Below, piece by piece: positions 9,148 through 18,208 of a stretch of 64,000 nt of DNA; position 1 is the first letter of the stretch, and every line of letters starts with the position of its first letter. Position numbers and translations under genes: made by a program. The notes under the pieces were generated by a model, which was not told the DNA's origin, did not search any database, and was given only the letters and a program-made list of their open reading frames with translations. The DNA comes from Pseudomonas sp. B21-040 (GTDB taxonomy: Bacteria > Pseudomonadota > Gammaproteobacteria > Pseudomonadales > Pseudomonadaceae): contig NZ_CP087176.1 of assembly GCF_024748695.1 (NCBI RefSeq), positions 1,481,501-1,545,500 of the forward strand, written 5' to 3'.

Positions 9148-9810
9148 ATGTCTGCGCAACCCACATCCGCCATCGAGCTTGAGTTCGCCCGGCGCTACGA
9201 TCAGGAACACGCCCGCGTCTGCCAGCAGCCGCAACCGCGTAGCCTGACGGGGCGTCTGGCGTTCTGGCGCGAGGAAAACCTGGTGCGCAATGCGCTCAAG
9301 GTTGCGGGCGAGCCGGGGTTGATCCTTGACGTGGCGTGCGGCGCCGGGCGTTTCTGGCCGGTGCTGGCGGAGCATGCGAACCGCGTGATCCTCGCGTCGG
9401 ACCCGTCTCAGGACATGCTCAACCATGCGCAGACTCATCATCCGCAGAGCTTGCTCAAGCGGATCAAGACCTTCCAGAGTTCAGCCTTCACCCTTGGACT
9501 GTCGGCGAATGCAGTGGACTGCATTTTTTGCATGCACCTGTTTCAGCACATCACCTGCGCCGAACATCGATTGGCGATGCTTGAGGAGTTCCATCGGGTC
9601 AGTCGCGATACGGTCATTGTTGCAGTGCGGGTGGACGGATTGTTCAAGCTGCGGCTACCCGAAATAGCGACCGCTAACGCTCCACAGCTGGTCAGCAAGG
9701 TCGAGATTGAAGCCGAATTCAAACAGGCGGGTTTTCGCGTGTTGCGTCATAAAGATTTCCTCCCGGGCTGCACGTGGATGCGGGTCTACGTACTGAGTAA
9801 GACCAGCTAG
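9148..9810 (+). CDS. Class I SAM-dependent methyltransferase
   Basis: A 220-aa protein with motif I LILDVACGAGRF (about residues 56-67) and a conserved acidic residue at the end of strand 2 (ASDPSQDML). The motif AVDCIFCMHLFQHI matches the post-II region of Methyltransf_11 proteins. ATG 9148 is preferred; an in-frame TTG at 9142 is closer to the AAGAG sequence and is an alternative. It lies 70 bp after eptA in the same direction and could be co-transcribed, but no functional link is known. The substrate is unknown. Confidence 0.8.
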   Translation: MSAQPTSAIELEFARRYDQEHARVCQQPQPRSLTGRLAFWREENLVRNALKVAGEPGLILDVACGAGRFWPVLAEHANRVILASDPSQDMLNHAQTHHPQSLLKRIKTFQSSAFTLGLSANAVDCIFCMHLFQHITCAEHRLAMLEEFHRVSRDTVIVAVRVDGLFKLRLPEIATANAPQLVSKVEIEAEFKQAGFRVLRHKDFLPGCTWMRVYVLSKTS

Positions 9811-9933
9811 TCTCCACTTGTCAGACTTTTCTTGCCGTCGGGTAGGTCTTTTCGCTAAAGCTCTTGTTCAGTGGATGCGCGGAAATCGCCGGGGGCGATA
9901 TATACTGCGCGCCATTCTTCAAGGGAGAGCCGT

Positions 9934-11067
9934 GTGGCCATCGATATTCACTGGATTCGCGACAACGATAGCCTCGGTCAGTTTTGCGCCGAGTGGCAGC
10001 AGTTGCCATTCGTTGCCCTCGACACCGAATTCATGCGGGTTGACACCTTTTACCCGATCGCAGGCCTGCTGCAGATCGGCGATGGCGTACGCGCTTACCT
10101 GATAGACCCGCTGACCATCGACAATTGGCAGCCCTTGGCCGCGTTGCTGGAAAACCCGGCCGTGGTCAAAGTCGTCCATGCCTGCAGCGAAGACCTCGAA
10201 GTGCTGTTGCGCCTGACCGGCAGCCTGCCAGCGCCGTTGTTCGATACGCAACTGGCGGCGGCCTACCTGAACCTGGGCTTTTCCATGGGGTATTCGCGGT
10301 TGGTGCAAGAGGTGCTCGGCATCGACCTGCCCAAGGGCGAGACCCGTTCCGACTGGCTGCAACGTCCGCTTTCCGACACCCAAATCAGCTACGCCGCCGA
10401 AGATGCTTTGCATTTGGCGGAAGTTTTCGTACAGCTTCGTCCGAAGCTTTCTGACGACAAGTATGCCTGGGTCCTGGAAGACGGCGCCGAGCTGGTGGCC
10501 AACCTGCGCCGCGAGGTCGACCCTTACGAGGTCTACCGCGACGCCAAACTGGCCTGGAAGCTGTCTCGCGCCCAACTCGCCGTGTTGCGTGAACTGTGCG
10601 CCTGGCGCGAGCGCGAAGCCCGCGCCCGGGATCTGCCGCGCAATCGTATCGTTCGTGAGCATTCGTTGTGGCCGCTGGCGCGGACTCAGCCGGACAACCT
10701 CGGCGCGCTGGCGAAAATCGAAGACATGCACCCGCGTACCGTGCGTCAGGATGGCGAGTTTCTGCTTGATCTGATCAAGCGTTCCGGCAGTGTGTCGCCT
10801 GATCAATGGCCGCCAACCGTGCCGGAGCCGTTGCCGGTGGATGCCGCCGCACTGGTCAAACAATTGCGCGCTATCGGCCAGGCCGAAGCCGAACGCTTGA
10901 ACATCGCGCCGGAATTGATGCTGCGCAAGAAAACCCTGGAAGCGCTGCTCAAGAGCGGCTTCCCCAATGGTCCTTACCAATTGCCTGATTCGTTGCGTGG
11001 CTGGCGCCGCGAATTGATGGGCCAGGCGCTGCTCGACAGCCTGGCCACCGCCGGAGAACAGCCTTGA
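9934..11067 (+). CDS. rnd: Ribonuclease D
   Basis: A 377-aa 3'-5' exoribonuclease that trims tRNA and other stable RNA 3' ends. The exonuclease domain carries DEDD residues: Asp30 and Glu32 in VALDTEFMR, further acidic residues in [13 protein letters not shown], and the terminal [12 protein letters not shown] motif. An HRDC domain follows (around residues 205-285, [16 protein letters not shown]). GTG 9934 is chosen because AAGGGAGAG lies just upstream and it gives the family length. The stop overlaps the TTG start of ycgL. Confidence 0.95.
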   Translation: MAIDIHWIRDNDSLGQFCAEWQQLPFVALDTEFMRVDTFYPIAGLLQIGDGVRAYLIDPLTIDNWQPLAALLENPAVVKVVHACSEDLEVLLRLTGSLPAPLFDTQLAAAYLNLGFSMGYSRLVQEVLGIDLPKGETRSDWLQRPLSDTQISYAAEDALHLAEVFVQLRPKLSDDKYAWVLEDGAELVANLRREVDPYEVYRDAKLAWKLSRAQLAVLRELCAWREREARARDLPRNRIVREHSLWPLARTQPDNLGALAKIEDMHPRTVRQDGEFLLDLIKRSGSVSPDQWPPTVPEPLPVDAAALVKQLRAIGQAEAERLNIAPELMLRKKTLEALLKSGFPNGPYQLPDSLRGWRRELMGQALLDSLATAGEQP

Positions 11068-11357
11068 AACGTATTTGCTCGATCTACCGCAGCTCGAAAA
11101 GAAGTGAAATGTACCTCTATGTGCTCAAAAGCGATGCACTGGAGCGCGTCCCGGACTCATTGATGGCGGCCTTCGGCAAAGCCATCCATGCGTTCGACCT
11201 GGTGCTGACCCCCGAGCGCAAGTTGTCGCGCGAAGACATCGCCGTGGTTCTGGAAAATCTCGACACGCAGGGTTATCACCTGCAAATGCCGCCCGCCGAG
11301 GACGAGTACATCGAGCACTTGCCGGAAGAATTGCTGCGACGCAACGACCCGATGTGA
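11064..11357 (+). CDS. ycgL: YcgL domain-containing protein
   Basis: A 97-aa protein with the YcgL signature: [19 protein letters not shown] at the N-terminus, then [19 protein letters not shown] and GYHLQMPP. The function is unknown in the family; linkage with rnd is common in gammaproteobacteria. The start is a TTG embedded in the rnd stop (TTGA), which indicates translational coupling and probably low translation. Confidence 0.9.
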   Translation: MKRICSIYRSSKRSEMYLYVLKSDALERVPDSLMAAFGKAIHAFDLVLTPERKLSREDIAVVLENLDTQGYHLQMPPAEDEYIEHLPEELLRRNDPM

Positions 11358-11477
11358 GGGGCTGACAGGTTCTGTTCAGGACCTTCATGAAACACTGGAA
11401 CAATTTTTGATGATGGCTATAGCGAGGGCGCGACCTGCCTTCGGTGGCCGTCTGCACTGTTTTTGAAAGGTTTAACC

Positions 11478-12410
11478 ATGCGCGTTCTGATTGCTGAACA
11501 CGATCACCCTGTGTACGCCCAATTGTTGCGTCAGGCAGCGCCAGAGCTGGAAGTGCTGACCAGTGGCGACTCCGCCGAGCTGGCCCGTCAGGCGGCGGAC
11601 TGCCCGGTGTGGCTGGGCCAGCCGGATTTACTCGCGACACTCCTGCGTCAGGGCCACCAGCCACAGTGGCTGCAATCGACCTGGGCGGGCATCACGCCGC
11701 TGCTGGCCGACGGCTTGCCCCGGCACTATCGACTGACTCGCGCGGTAGGCATTTTCGGTCAGGTCATGGCCGAGTATGTGCTGACTTATATGCTTGGCCA
11801 CGAGCGTGAAGTACTGGCGCGGCTGATTAGCCAGGTCGAGCGCAAATGGGACAGCCGCCACGGCCAAAGCCTGGCCGGACGCAAGGTGTTGATCGTCGGT
11901 ACCGGTGACATCGGTCAGACCGTGGCGCAGTTCCTCGTGCCGTTTGGGGTCAAGTTGTACGGCATCGCCAGCGAATCTCGCGAGCTGGCGCCGTTTGTTG
12001 AAGTGGGTTCGCTGGCCGATTTGCCGCGACTGGTCGGTGAAGTGGATTACGTGGTCAATCTGCTGCCCAACACCCCCACGACCCATGACTTGTACGACGC
12101 GGCGCTGTTCAAGCAGTTCAAGCCGACGGGGTTGTTCATCAACGTCGGGCGCGGTGTGGCCGTGGTCGATGCTGACTTGGTAGAAGCCTTGAAAGAAGGG
12201 CATCTGGCGGGCGCGGTGATTGATGTCTGCCGTCAGGAACCGCTGCCGCAGCGCCATCCATTCTGGACCGCCTGGGGCTTGCTGCTGACCGGCCACAGCT
12301 CGGCGCCGACGTCGCCATCGATGATGGTGGACCTGTTTGTCGAGAACCTGCGGGCGTATCAGGCCGGTGAGGCATTGCGCGGGGAAGTGGATTTCGAACG
12401 CGGGTATTAA
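11478..12410 (+). CDS. D-2-hydroxyacid dehydrogenase (GhrA-like)
   Basis: A 310-aa protein of the D-isomer-specific 2-hydroxyacid dehydrogenase family. The Rossmann motif VLIVGTGDIG is at about residues 137-146. The catalytic Arg lies in FINVGRGVAVVDADL, a conserved Glu in the CRQEPLP region, and a His-type region in LLTGHSSAPT. Such enzymes reduce glyoxylate, hydroxypyruvate or other 2-oxoacids with NAD(P)H. ATG 11478 has GAAAGG at good spacing. The gene stands alone between ycgL and a convergent nitroreductase gene. Confidence 0.88.
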   Translation: MRVLIAEHDHPVYAQLLRQAAPELEVLTSGDSAELARQAADCPVWLGQPDLLATLLRQGHQPQWLQSTWAGITPLLADGLPRHYRLTRAVGIFGQVMAEYVLTYMLGHEREVLARLISQVERKWDSRHGQSLAGRKVLIVGTGDIGQTVAQFLVPFGVKLYGIASESRELAPFVEVGSLADLPRLVGEVDYVVNLLPNTPTTHDLYDAALFKQFKPTGLFINVGRGVAVVDADLVEALKEGHLAGAVIDVCRQEPLPQRHPFWTAWGLLLTGHSSAPTSPSMMVDLFVENLRAYQAGEALRGEVDFERGY

Positions 12411-12426
12411 ACACATGCCAAAACAC

Positions 12427-12463
12427 TGTAGGAGCCGAGCTTGGTCCGGGCGGCTCCTACAGT
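12427..12463. repeat. Inverted repeat between convergent genes
   Basis: CTGTAGGAGCCG is repeated inverted as CGGCTCCTACAG with a 13-bp spacer. It resembles one unit of the Pseudomonas REP family seen elsewhere in the window. It sits between two convergent genes and may act as a bidirectional transcription or mRNA end signal. Confidence 0.75.
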
Positions 12464-12479
12464 AGATCTTCAGTGGGGC

Positions 12480-13073
12480 TTAGAGGGTGAAGTCGCCCTC
12501 AGCCGCCAGTTCGTTCAACGGGCGGCGCGGGCTCGGCTCTTCACGCGCTTGCAGGTAATCGGCCAGCGATGCCTTGTCGCCCAGCTTGCCGACGGCGACC
12601 GCCGCATGCAGTGCATAACCTTCAGGAATATTCAGCTCCTTGCGGGTCAATTCCTGATCGAAACCGGCCATGCCGTGGGTGTGCCAGCCGCTGATGCTCG
12701 CTTGCAGCGCCAGATGGCCCCAAGCTGAACCGGTGTCGAAGGTGTGCCACAGGGCCGGGGTTTCTTCGGTGGCGCCCGGCACGGCGAAGGTGGTTTTCGA
12801 GATCACGATCACCAGAGCCGAGGCATGTTGGGCCCAGCTGCGGTTGAATTCGTTCAGCAGCCCCAGGTAACGCTGCCAGTTTGGCGTATCGCGACGCGCG
12901 TAAAGAAAGCGCCAAGGCTGCGAGTTGTAGGCCGACGGCGCCCAACGTGCTGCTTCGAAGAAGCTCAGCAGTGTCTCTTCTGGAATCGCTTCACCGGTGA
13001 AGGCGCGGGGCGACCAGCGATCAGTGAACTGAGGGTGGATGGCATAGTCGGCAACGCGTGGATTAGCACTCAT
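12480..13073 (-). CDS. Nitroreductase family protein
   Basis: A 197-aa protein with the FMN-dependent nitroreductase pattern: DRWSPRAFTGEAIPEETLLSFFEAARWAPSAYNSQPWRF-type N-terminus (FMN phosphate contacts) and a C-terminal HGMAGFDQELTRKELNIPEGY segment. Such enzymes reduce nitro, quinone or enone substrates using NAD(P)H. The start at 13073 is chosen because AAGGAA lies upstream; a longer reading would begin without a site. The substrate is unknown. Confidence 0.88.
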   Translation of the reverse strand: MSANPRVADYAIHPQFTDRWSPRAFTGEAIPEETLLSFFEAARWAPSAYNSQPWRFLYARRDTPNWQRYLGLLNEFNRSWAQHASALVIVISKTTFAVPGATEETPALWHTFDTGSAWGHLALQASISGWHTHGMAGFDQELTRKELNIPEGYALHAAVAVGKLGDKASLADYLQAREEPSPRRPLNELAAEGDFTL

Positions 13074-13240
13074 CAAGAGATTCCTTGCTACGTTTGAAAG
13101 TGAGGGGGCGAGGCGAAACCCTACTGGCCGGCGCAAAAACTGACAAGCCCGTTTCTACCGGCAGTCGCCAATGCTTGGCCCACAGGGGCCTTGGCACTAG
13201 ACTGGCGGCCTTTTCACCACCTGATGTTGATGCTTGAGCC

Positions 13241-13690
13241 ATGGCCGCCAAAGTCGAACCGTTCTGGATACGCAAAACCCTCGATCAACTGGATCAAGAG
13301 GAATGGGAGTCGCTGTGCGACGGTTGTGGCCTTTGCTGCTTGCAAAAACTCGAAGATGAAGACGACAACAGCGTCTACTACACGCGTATCGCCTGCAAAT
13401 TGCTCGACCTGAAAACCTGCCAGTGCACCGATTATCCGAACCGGCGTGACTTCGTTCCGGACTGCATCCAGCTCACGCCGGGCAAGGCGGACGAATTCAA
13501 ATGGCTGCCACCGACCTGCGGCTATCGCTTGGTCAGTGAAGGCAAGGACCTGCCGCTCTGGCACCATCTGGTGTGCGGCGACCGCGATGCGGTGCACCAC
13601 GAACGTATTTCACAATCCGGACGCATGCTTGCCGAAGGCAGCGTGCCTGAAGATGATTGGGAAGATCACCTGATTTTCCGGGCGGGCTGA
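13241..13690 (+). CDS. ycgN: YcgN family cysteine cluster protein (UPF0260)
   Basis: A 149-aa protein with the characteristic cysteine cluster CDGCGLCC (Cys26, 29, 32 and 33) and later CQCTDYPNR and PTCGYRL. This is the YkgJ/YcgN zinc/iron-chelating cysteine-cluster fold. The biochemical role is unknown. A short 31-37 bp gap and same orientation link it to the next gene, the usual arrangement in pseudomonads as far as I recall. Confidence 0.92.
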   Translation: MAAKVEPFWIRKTLDQLDQEEWESLCDGCGLCCLQKLEDEDDNSVYYTRIACKLLDLKTCQCTDYPNRRDFVPDCIQLTPGKADEFKWLPPTCGYRLVSEGKDLPLWHHLVCGDRDAVHHERISQSGRMLAEGSVPEDDWEDHLIFRAG

Positions 13691-13727
13691 TCGCACCAGG
13701 GTTTTAACGTTTCACGAAGGAGTGTGT

Positions 13728-14957
13728 ATGGCTGTGGGATTGCGGCTGGCGTTGGTCGTTGGGCTGCTGGCCCTGAATTCGTCCGTGTGGGCGGCGATGA
13801 AAGTCGATCTGGATTATCACGTGCGCCTGTTGCCGCAAAGTGATCAGGCTGAGGTGCGCCTGACGCTGACGCAGGGTTCGTCGGTGCGCAGCCTGGATTT
13901 TGACCTAGGCGATGGCAGCCGCTACAGCGACTTCAAGGCCGATGGCCAGTGGCAGCTCACGCCGGGCAAGGTGGCGCGGGGTGTCTGGCATCCCGCCGCC
14001 GACAAGGCCAGCCTGACCTACCGCGTGCGCATCAGCCATGGGCGCAAAAGCGGCAGTTTCGACACGCGCATGACGCCGACCTGGGCGCTGATGCGCGGTG
14101 ACGATCTGGTGCCGGCCGCCAAGCTCGATCAGCAGGACGGCGTCGAGCTGGTATCACGCCTTGAGTTCGAGTTGCCCACCGGTTGGAAAAGCGTCGAAAC
14201 CGCCTGGCCGCGGATCGGCAAAAACAAATTCCGCATCGACAACGTGTCCCGGCTGTTCGACCGGCCGACTGGGTGGATGCTCGCCGGCCACCTCGGCAGC
14301 CGCCGCACGCGGTTGGGGGAAACCGAAGTCACCGTCGCTTCGCCTCAGGGCCAGGGCATGCATCGCATGGACGTACTGACGCTGCTGACCTTTGTCTGGC
14401 CGCAAGTTCAAGCCGTGTTCCCGAGCCATCCAGGCAAATTGCTGATTGTCGGTGCCAACGACCCGATGTGGCGCGGTAGCCTCGCGGCGCATGAATCGAT
14501 CTACCTCAATACGCGTCTGCCGCTGGTCAGCGAAAGCGGCAGCAGTGCGCTGGTGCGTGAATTGGTGCAGGTGTTCGCACGGCTCAACGATACGCAGCGC
14601 AGCGACTGGATCAGCGAAGGTTTTGCCGAGTATTACGCCATTGAGCTGATGCGCCGCGCCGGCGGCATGAGCGATGAGCGGTATGAAAGCTTGCACGGCA
14701 AGCTGATCAAGGACAGCCAGAAAGTCACGACCCTGCGCGGCGAACAGATCAATTCGGCGCAAGTGTCGAAAGCCGTGGTGCTGTTACAGGAACTGGATCG
14801 CGAGATACGCTTGAAAACCCGCAACAAGCGTTCGCTGGATGATGTACTGCGCGAGGCGATGCATCTGGGAAGTGTGGATACCAAGGCGTTCGTTCAGTTG
14901 GCCGAGAGCGTCATTGGCGAATCGTCCAAGGTCCTTGATACCGCGTTGCTTCAGTAA
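13728..14957 (+). CDS. Secreted gluzincin-like protein with degenerate zinc motif
   Basis: A 409-aa protein with a signal peptide (MAVGLRLALVVGLLALNSSVWA, split here as MAVGLRLALVVG and LLALNSSVWA). The N-terminal beta-rich part (YHVRLLPQSDQAEVRLTL) and the later WISEGFAEYYAIELMRRAGG resemble M61/M1 gluzincin peptidases. Where HExxH is expected the sequence has RELVQ (residues 277-281), so both zinc histidines are lost while Glu278 and Glu297 remain. It is therefore probably not a zinc peptidase. ATG 13728 has AAGGAG 5 bp upstream. The family assignment is my inference from these motifs. Confidence 0.65.
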   Translation: MAVGLRLALVVGLLALNSSVWAAMKVDLDYHVRLLPQSDQAEVRLTLTQGSSVRSLDFDLGDGSRYSDFKADGQWQLTPGKVARGVWHPAADKASLTYRVRISHGRKSGSFDTRMTPTWALMRGDDLVPAAKLDQQDGVELVSRLEFELPTGWKSVETAWPRIGKNKFRIDNVSRLFDRPTGWMLAGHLGSRRTRLGETEVTVASPQGQGMHRMDVLTLLTFVWPQVQAVFPSHPGKLLIVGANDPMWRGSLAAHESIYLNTRLPLVSESGSSALVRELVQVFARLNDTQRSDWISEGFAEYYAIELMRRAGGMSDERYESLHGKLIKDSQKVTTLRGEQINSAQVSKAVVLLQELDREIRLKTRNKRSLDDVLREAMHLGSVDTKAFVQLAESVIGESSKVLDTALLQ

Positions 14958-14959
14958 CA

Positions 14960-15032
14960 CCGCCATCGCGGGCAAGCCCGCTCCCACAGGGAAACGCATT
15001 CCAAGGTGGGAGCGGGCTTGCCCGCGATGAGG
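14960..15032. repeat. Paired REP elements (BIME)
   Basis: Two inverted copies of the REP core GTGGGAGCGGGCTTGC, each able to form its own GCGGGC-GCCCGC hairpin, separated by about 16 bp, between convergent genes. This is the common extragenic repeat of P. fluorescens-group genomes, mobilised by RAYT (TnpA-REP) proteins encoded elsewhere. Confidence 0.92.
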
Positions 15033-15058
15033 CCCTCAGCTTCAGTACATCTTGAGGA

Positions 15059-15436
15059 TCAAACCTCGGCTTTCGGCGACTTCAACGAATCATTCCCCGT
15101 CACCGTAGCCGTGTTGGTCGCCGCCTCGGCATTCGCCTTCAGCTTGCTCAACTCTTCCCCGGCCCGCTCGATCTTCGCCCGCACGATGTCCATGTCCTGG
15201 CGGCTTTTCTCGATCATGCTTTTGAGCGAACTGTGCCCGGTAATCCCTCGAGCCAGTGCCACGCCGCCGATCGCCACCTGAATCAAGCCGAAAATACCGC
15301 CGCGACGCAGGCCCTTGCCCATCATCAACACGCCACCGGCCACGGAGCCGGCGCGTTCCCAGCCGTGAACGTTCTGCTCGGAAGGGGTCTGGAACGGGGT
15401 GGATTCGATGCGCTCTACACGTTTGAGTTCGCTCAT
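15059..15436 (-). CDS. YgaP-like/DUF2892 membrane protein
   Basis: A 125-aa protein. The central part (EQNVHGWERAGSVAGGVLMMG, then LRRGGIFGLIQVAIGG and RGITGH) matches the DUF2892 two-helix membrane domain, followed by a charged helix (SLKSMIEKSRQDMDIVRAKIERAGEEL, broken by spacing here) that looks coiled-coil. ATG 15436 has AGGAGAAAG upstream; a longer frame to 15460 lacks a site. Function unknown. Confidence 0.75.
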   Translation of the reverse strand: MSELKRVERIESTPFQTPSEQNVHGWERAGSVAGGVLMMGKGLRRGGIFGLIQVAIGGVALARGITGHSSLKSMIEKSRQDMDIVRAKIERAGEELSKLKANAEAATNTATVTGNDSLKSPKAEV

Positions 15437-15528
15437 GATCTTTCTCCTGGCAGAAATCACTGATTCAGTCGTGGATAGTTAAGCTGACTGCCGAGGCCGG
15501 CGGCTTGTTCCATTGGATGTGCATTGAT

Positions 15529-15999
15529 TCAGCGAAATTTCGCACCGGAACGGGTGTTGAGCCCTTTGGACATGCGGTCGTAGAGCACGACATTGACGGT
15601 GGCCGCCAGGTTCATGCAACCGGTGGTCGGGATGTAGACCACGTCTTCGCACCAGTCGCGAATGTCTTTATCCAGCGAGCCGTCTTCCGGGCCGAAGATG
15701 TAGAGGGCGCGGTCCGGGTGGGTGTATTCCGGCAGGGAACGGGCGCCATCGACCAGTTCCACGGCAACCGGCACGCAGCCCAGAGGCAGGATTTTTTTCA
15801 GGTCGTCGATGCCGATCAGCGGGATGTCGTAGTGCACGCGCTTGGTGTCGGTGACGAAGTCGGCAGCGCGTTCATAGCGCTTGCCGGTGTAGAACACGGA
15901 CGCCACGCCATAGCAGCCGGCGGCGCGCATGACCGAACCGACGTTTTCGGGTGATTTGGGGTTATACAAACCAATGCAGCTGTACCGTTTGTCTGCCAC
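15529..15999 (-). CDS. TrmH/SpoU family RNA methyltransferase
   Basis: A 156-aa SPOUT methyltransferase. It shows motif 1 LYNPKSPENVGSVMRAA, motif 2 ALYIFGPEDGSL and motif 3 VYIPTTGCMNLAATVNVVL, which forms the trefoil-knot SAM site. The family 2'-O-methylates or otherwise methylates tRNA or rRNA; the target is not clear. GTG 15999 gives the standard length with GAAGG upstream. The reading frame can be extended upstream only through REP sequence, which is not coding. Confidence 0.88.
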   Translation of the reverse strand: MADKRYSCIGLYNPKSPENVGSVMRAAGCYGVASVFYTGKRYERAADFVTDTKRVHYDIPLIGIDDLKKILPLGCVPVAVELVDGARSLPEYTHPDRALYIFGPEDGSLDKDIRDWCEDVVYIPTTGCMNLAATVNVVLYDRMSKGLNTRSGAKFR

Positions 16000-16088
16000 G
16001 AGCGGGGTGCCTTCGGGGAAAAAACGGCGATTATACGGGGATTGGGGGAGGGGTGTTTGGTTTGAGATTGGTGGTGCCTGGACAATTG

Positions 16089-16168
16089 CTATCGCGGGCA
16101 AGCCCGCTCCCACAGGATTCGTGGTGTACACAATAACTGTGGGAGCGAGCTTGCTCGCGATGAGGCCA
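16089..16168. repeat. Paired REP elements (BIME)
   Basis: Inverted REP cores: ATCGCGGGCAAGCCCGC at the left and a variant GTGGGAGCGAGCTTGC at the right, about 20 bp apart. They lie between the RNA methyltransferase and the HNH gene, upstream of the former. The right arm is of the GCGAGCTTGC subtype, so the two halves are not identical. Confidence 0.88.
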
Positions 16169-16187
16169 GTAAGGGCGCCGAAGACCT

Positions 16188-16559
16188 TCAGTCTTCCTTC
16201 TTCATCAACCCCGCCAACGCCGCAAACGGGTTGTGTGTCGCCTTGGCGATCTTCGGCGTGCTCAGCGACCCTTCGCCAAAATACTGCTGGTCGGTATAGC
16301 GCGAGTGTTCATTGTCGTGGCAGTACAGGCACAACAATTCCCAGTTCGAGCCGTCCTGCGGGTTGTTGTCGTGGTTGTGATCGCGATGGTGCACGGTCAG
16401 TTCGCTCAGGCGCTTGCCGGAAAACTCACGGGCGCAGCGGCCGCACACGTGCGGGTACATCTTCAGGGCTTTGTCGCGGTAGCCCATTTCCTTGTCGCGC
16501 TGGTTGTCGGCGAGGATGCGATCCAGCTTCGAAGTGTTGGTCGGGGTGGACGAACTCAT
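16188..16559 (-). CDS. yajD: YajD family HNH nuclease-like protein
   Basis: A 123-aa protein with an HNH zinc-finger fold: CGRCAREF, then LTVHHRDHNHDNNPQDGSN and LLCLYCHDNEHSR. The paired CxxC motifs and HH/N/H residues fit the HNH family, and the overall length fits YajD. Its physiological DNA or RNA target is unknown. Upstream is a divergently spaced minus-strand gene only 48 bp away, so the two may share a transcript. Confidence 0.9.
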   Translation of the reverse strand: MSSSTPTNTSKLDRILADNQRDKEMGYRDKALKMYPHVCGRCAREFSGKRLSELTVHHRDHNHDNNPQDGSNWELLCLYCHDNEHSRYTDQQYFGEGSLSTPKIAKATHNPFAALAGLMKKED

Positions 16560-16607
16560 GGGTTCACCTTTGTAAAAGACTAATGACGGTTATGTTCAGA
16601 GTTTAGC

Positions 16608-17294
16608 TCAGCCCTTGAGCTTCTCGGCAATCCAGATGGTGTGGCGTGTGCCCTTGTTGCCGTGGGCGAAGACCTGGACTTCCTCGGCCTTGAAACCGGC
16701 CTTTTTCAATTTGTCGGAAAACTGTCGGTCGGCACTCGCCGACCACACCGCCAATACGCCCTTGGGCCGCAGGGCCTTGGCGCAAGCGCTGAGGCCGCCG
16801 GCGGAGTAGAGCCAGCTGTTGGCCTTCTGGGTCAGGCCTTCGGGGCCGTTGTCGACATCGAGCATGATCGCGTCGAACCCTTGTGGTTCGGCTTGCAGGA
16901 CGTTGGCGACATCTTCCATGCGGATGACGGTACGCGGGTCGAGCAACGGGTTGCCGGCTTTTTCGCCCAGCGGCCCACGGTTCCACTCCACGACGCCCGG
17001 CACCAGCTCGGCGACCACCACTTGCGCGCTTTTGCCCAAATGCTTGAGCGCCGAGGCGAGGGTGAAGCCCATGCCCAGGCCGCCGATCAGCACGCGCGAA
17101 TTCGGCCGGCCGGCCACTTTGCGGCAGGGGATCTCGGCCAGTGCATCCTCGGAGCCGTGCATGCGCGTGTTCATCAACTGCCCGCCGTCGCCACCCTGGA
17201 TCTTGATGACGAAGTCCTCACCGTATTCGAACAGGCACAGGGCACCGCCGTTTTCAGGAATGGGCGTGGTGTCGAGCAGGACGAAACGTTTCAT
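16608..17294 (-). CDS. Spermidine synthase-like methyltransferase fold protein
   Basis: A 228-aa protein resembling spermidine synthase. It has a short N-terminal strand part (FEYGEDFVIKIQGGDGGQLM) and the nucleotide-binding loop VLIGGLGMGFTLASAL (about residues 70-85). The acidic VVVAELVPGVVEW and the AIMLDVDNGPEG segment follow. It lacks the canonical N-terminal SpeE beta-hairpin domain length and probably is not a true polyamine synthase. ATG 17294 is chosen for its match to the family start and spacing. Function uncertain. Confidence 0.8.
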   Translation of the reverse strand: MKRFVLLDTTPIPENGGALCLFEYGEDFVIKIQGGDGGQLMNTRMHGSEDALAEIPCRKVAGRPNSRVLIGGLGMGFTLASALKHLGKSAQVVVAELVPGVVEWNRGPLGEKAGNPLLDPRTVIRMEDVANVLQAEPQGFDAIMLDVDNGPEGLTQKANSWLYSAGGLSACAKALRPKGVLAVWSASADRQFSDKLKKAGFKAEEVQVFAHGNKGTRHTIWIAEKLKG

Positions 17295-17389
17295 GGGGCT
17301 CTCTTGAGAAAGTCTTGCATAAACTGGGAGGGCAAACGGGCGCAGTTGGGAGTAGCCTGAATGTGACGAAATCGCCAACGGAGCCATTG

Positions 17390-17680
17390 ATGAAGCGCAC
17401 CATTCTAACGGCCATTGCTCTGGCCGCGCTCTCGATTACTGCAGTGCAGGCGCAACAGTTGCAATCCATCCCCGTCAGCCCCCCAACCATGCCCGGTTCG
17501 CCCGGCACCGCGACGCCGACGCCGTACCCGCAAATCACCGCGCCTTCCTTGCCAAAAACGGGGCCGGGCAGCAGTGGTCCGCCATTGGTGCCGATTGAAA
17601 TGCCGAGCCCGCCGACCAAGGACCAGCCTGTGCCGGGGATCGAGCCGACCCCGACGAAAGCCAAATCGCCGGGCGGCTAA
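17390..17680 (+). CDS. Small proline-rich exported protein
   Basis: A 96-aa protein with a clear signal peptide (MKRTILTAIALAALSITAVQA, written as MKRTILTAIALAA plus LSITAVQA), then a mature part very rich in Pro, Gly, Ser and Thr (SPPTMPGSPGTATPTPYP). It has no cysteine and no recognisable domain. It converges on the cNMP-binding gene with a 4-bp stop overlap. I do not recognise a function; periplasmic or wall-associated location is inferred. Confidence 0.65.
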   Translation: MKRTILTAIALAALSITAVQAQQLQSIPVSPPTMPGSPGTATPTPYPQITAPSLPKTGPGSSGPPLVPIEMPSPPTKDQPVPGIEPTPTKAKSPGG

Positions 17681-18150
17681 ACCTGTTGCGAAAGCAGTTG
17701 TCCATCCGCCATGCGCAGGCGTTTGGAGAGGGAGACGGCGAGGGCGCGGATGATCTTGGCGGCGATTTTCGGTGCGTCGTTGATCATCTTTTCCAGCGAG
17801 TCCTTGCCCAGGTTCAGCAGTTGGCAGTGACTGGCGGCCACGCAACTGGCGGAGCGTCGTTCACCGTCCAGCACCGCCATCTCGCCGAACGAGCGGCCGC
17901 TGCGCAATGTAGCCATGGTCACCAGTTGCCCGTCACCATTGGTTTTTTGCACCGCCACCTGGCCGGTGTGAATGATGCACATGAAGCTGCCGGCATCGCC
18001 CTCGTGGAAGATTTCCTCACCTTGCGCCACGGTGCTGATGCTGAAATAGCCCGAGGCGGCCGCGAAGTCTGCGGGCAGCAATTGATCGAACAGGCCGCAA
18101 TCCATCAGCCAGTCGCGAATTTCGTTGTTCAGTAAGGTTAGTTCTGACAT
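17677..18150 (-). CDS. Cyclic nucleotide-binding domain protein
   Basis: A 157-aa protein that is essentially one cNMP-binding domain: EEIFHEGDAGSFMCIIHTGQVAV and FGEMAVLDGERRSASCVA (the phosphate-binding cassette region with the conserved Glu and Arg). No C-terminal HTH is visible, unlike Crp/Vfr, so it is probably not a DNA-binding regulator. The stop overlaps the small proline-rich gene. ATG 18150 is preferred to a longer reading because the family starts near the first helix. Confidence 0.85.
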   Translation of the reverse strand: MSELTLLNNEIRDWLMDCGLFDQLLPADFAAASGYFSISTVAQGEEIFHEGDAGSFMCIIHTGQVAVQKTNGDGQLVTMATLRSGRSFGEMAVLDGERRSASCVAASHCQLLNLGKDSLEKMINDAPKIAAKIIRALAVSLSKRLRMADGQLLSQQV

Positions 18151-18208
18151 GTCGTCACGGTCTTTTTTCTTGTGTCTGTTGCTGGGTCGAGTTTGAACGC
18201 ACCACACG

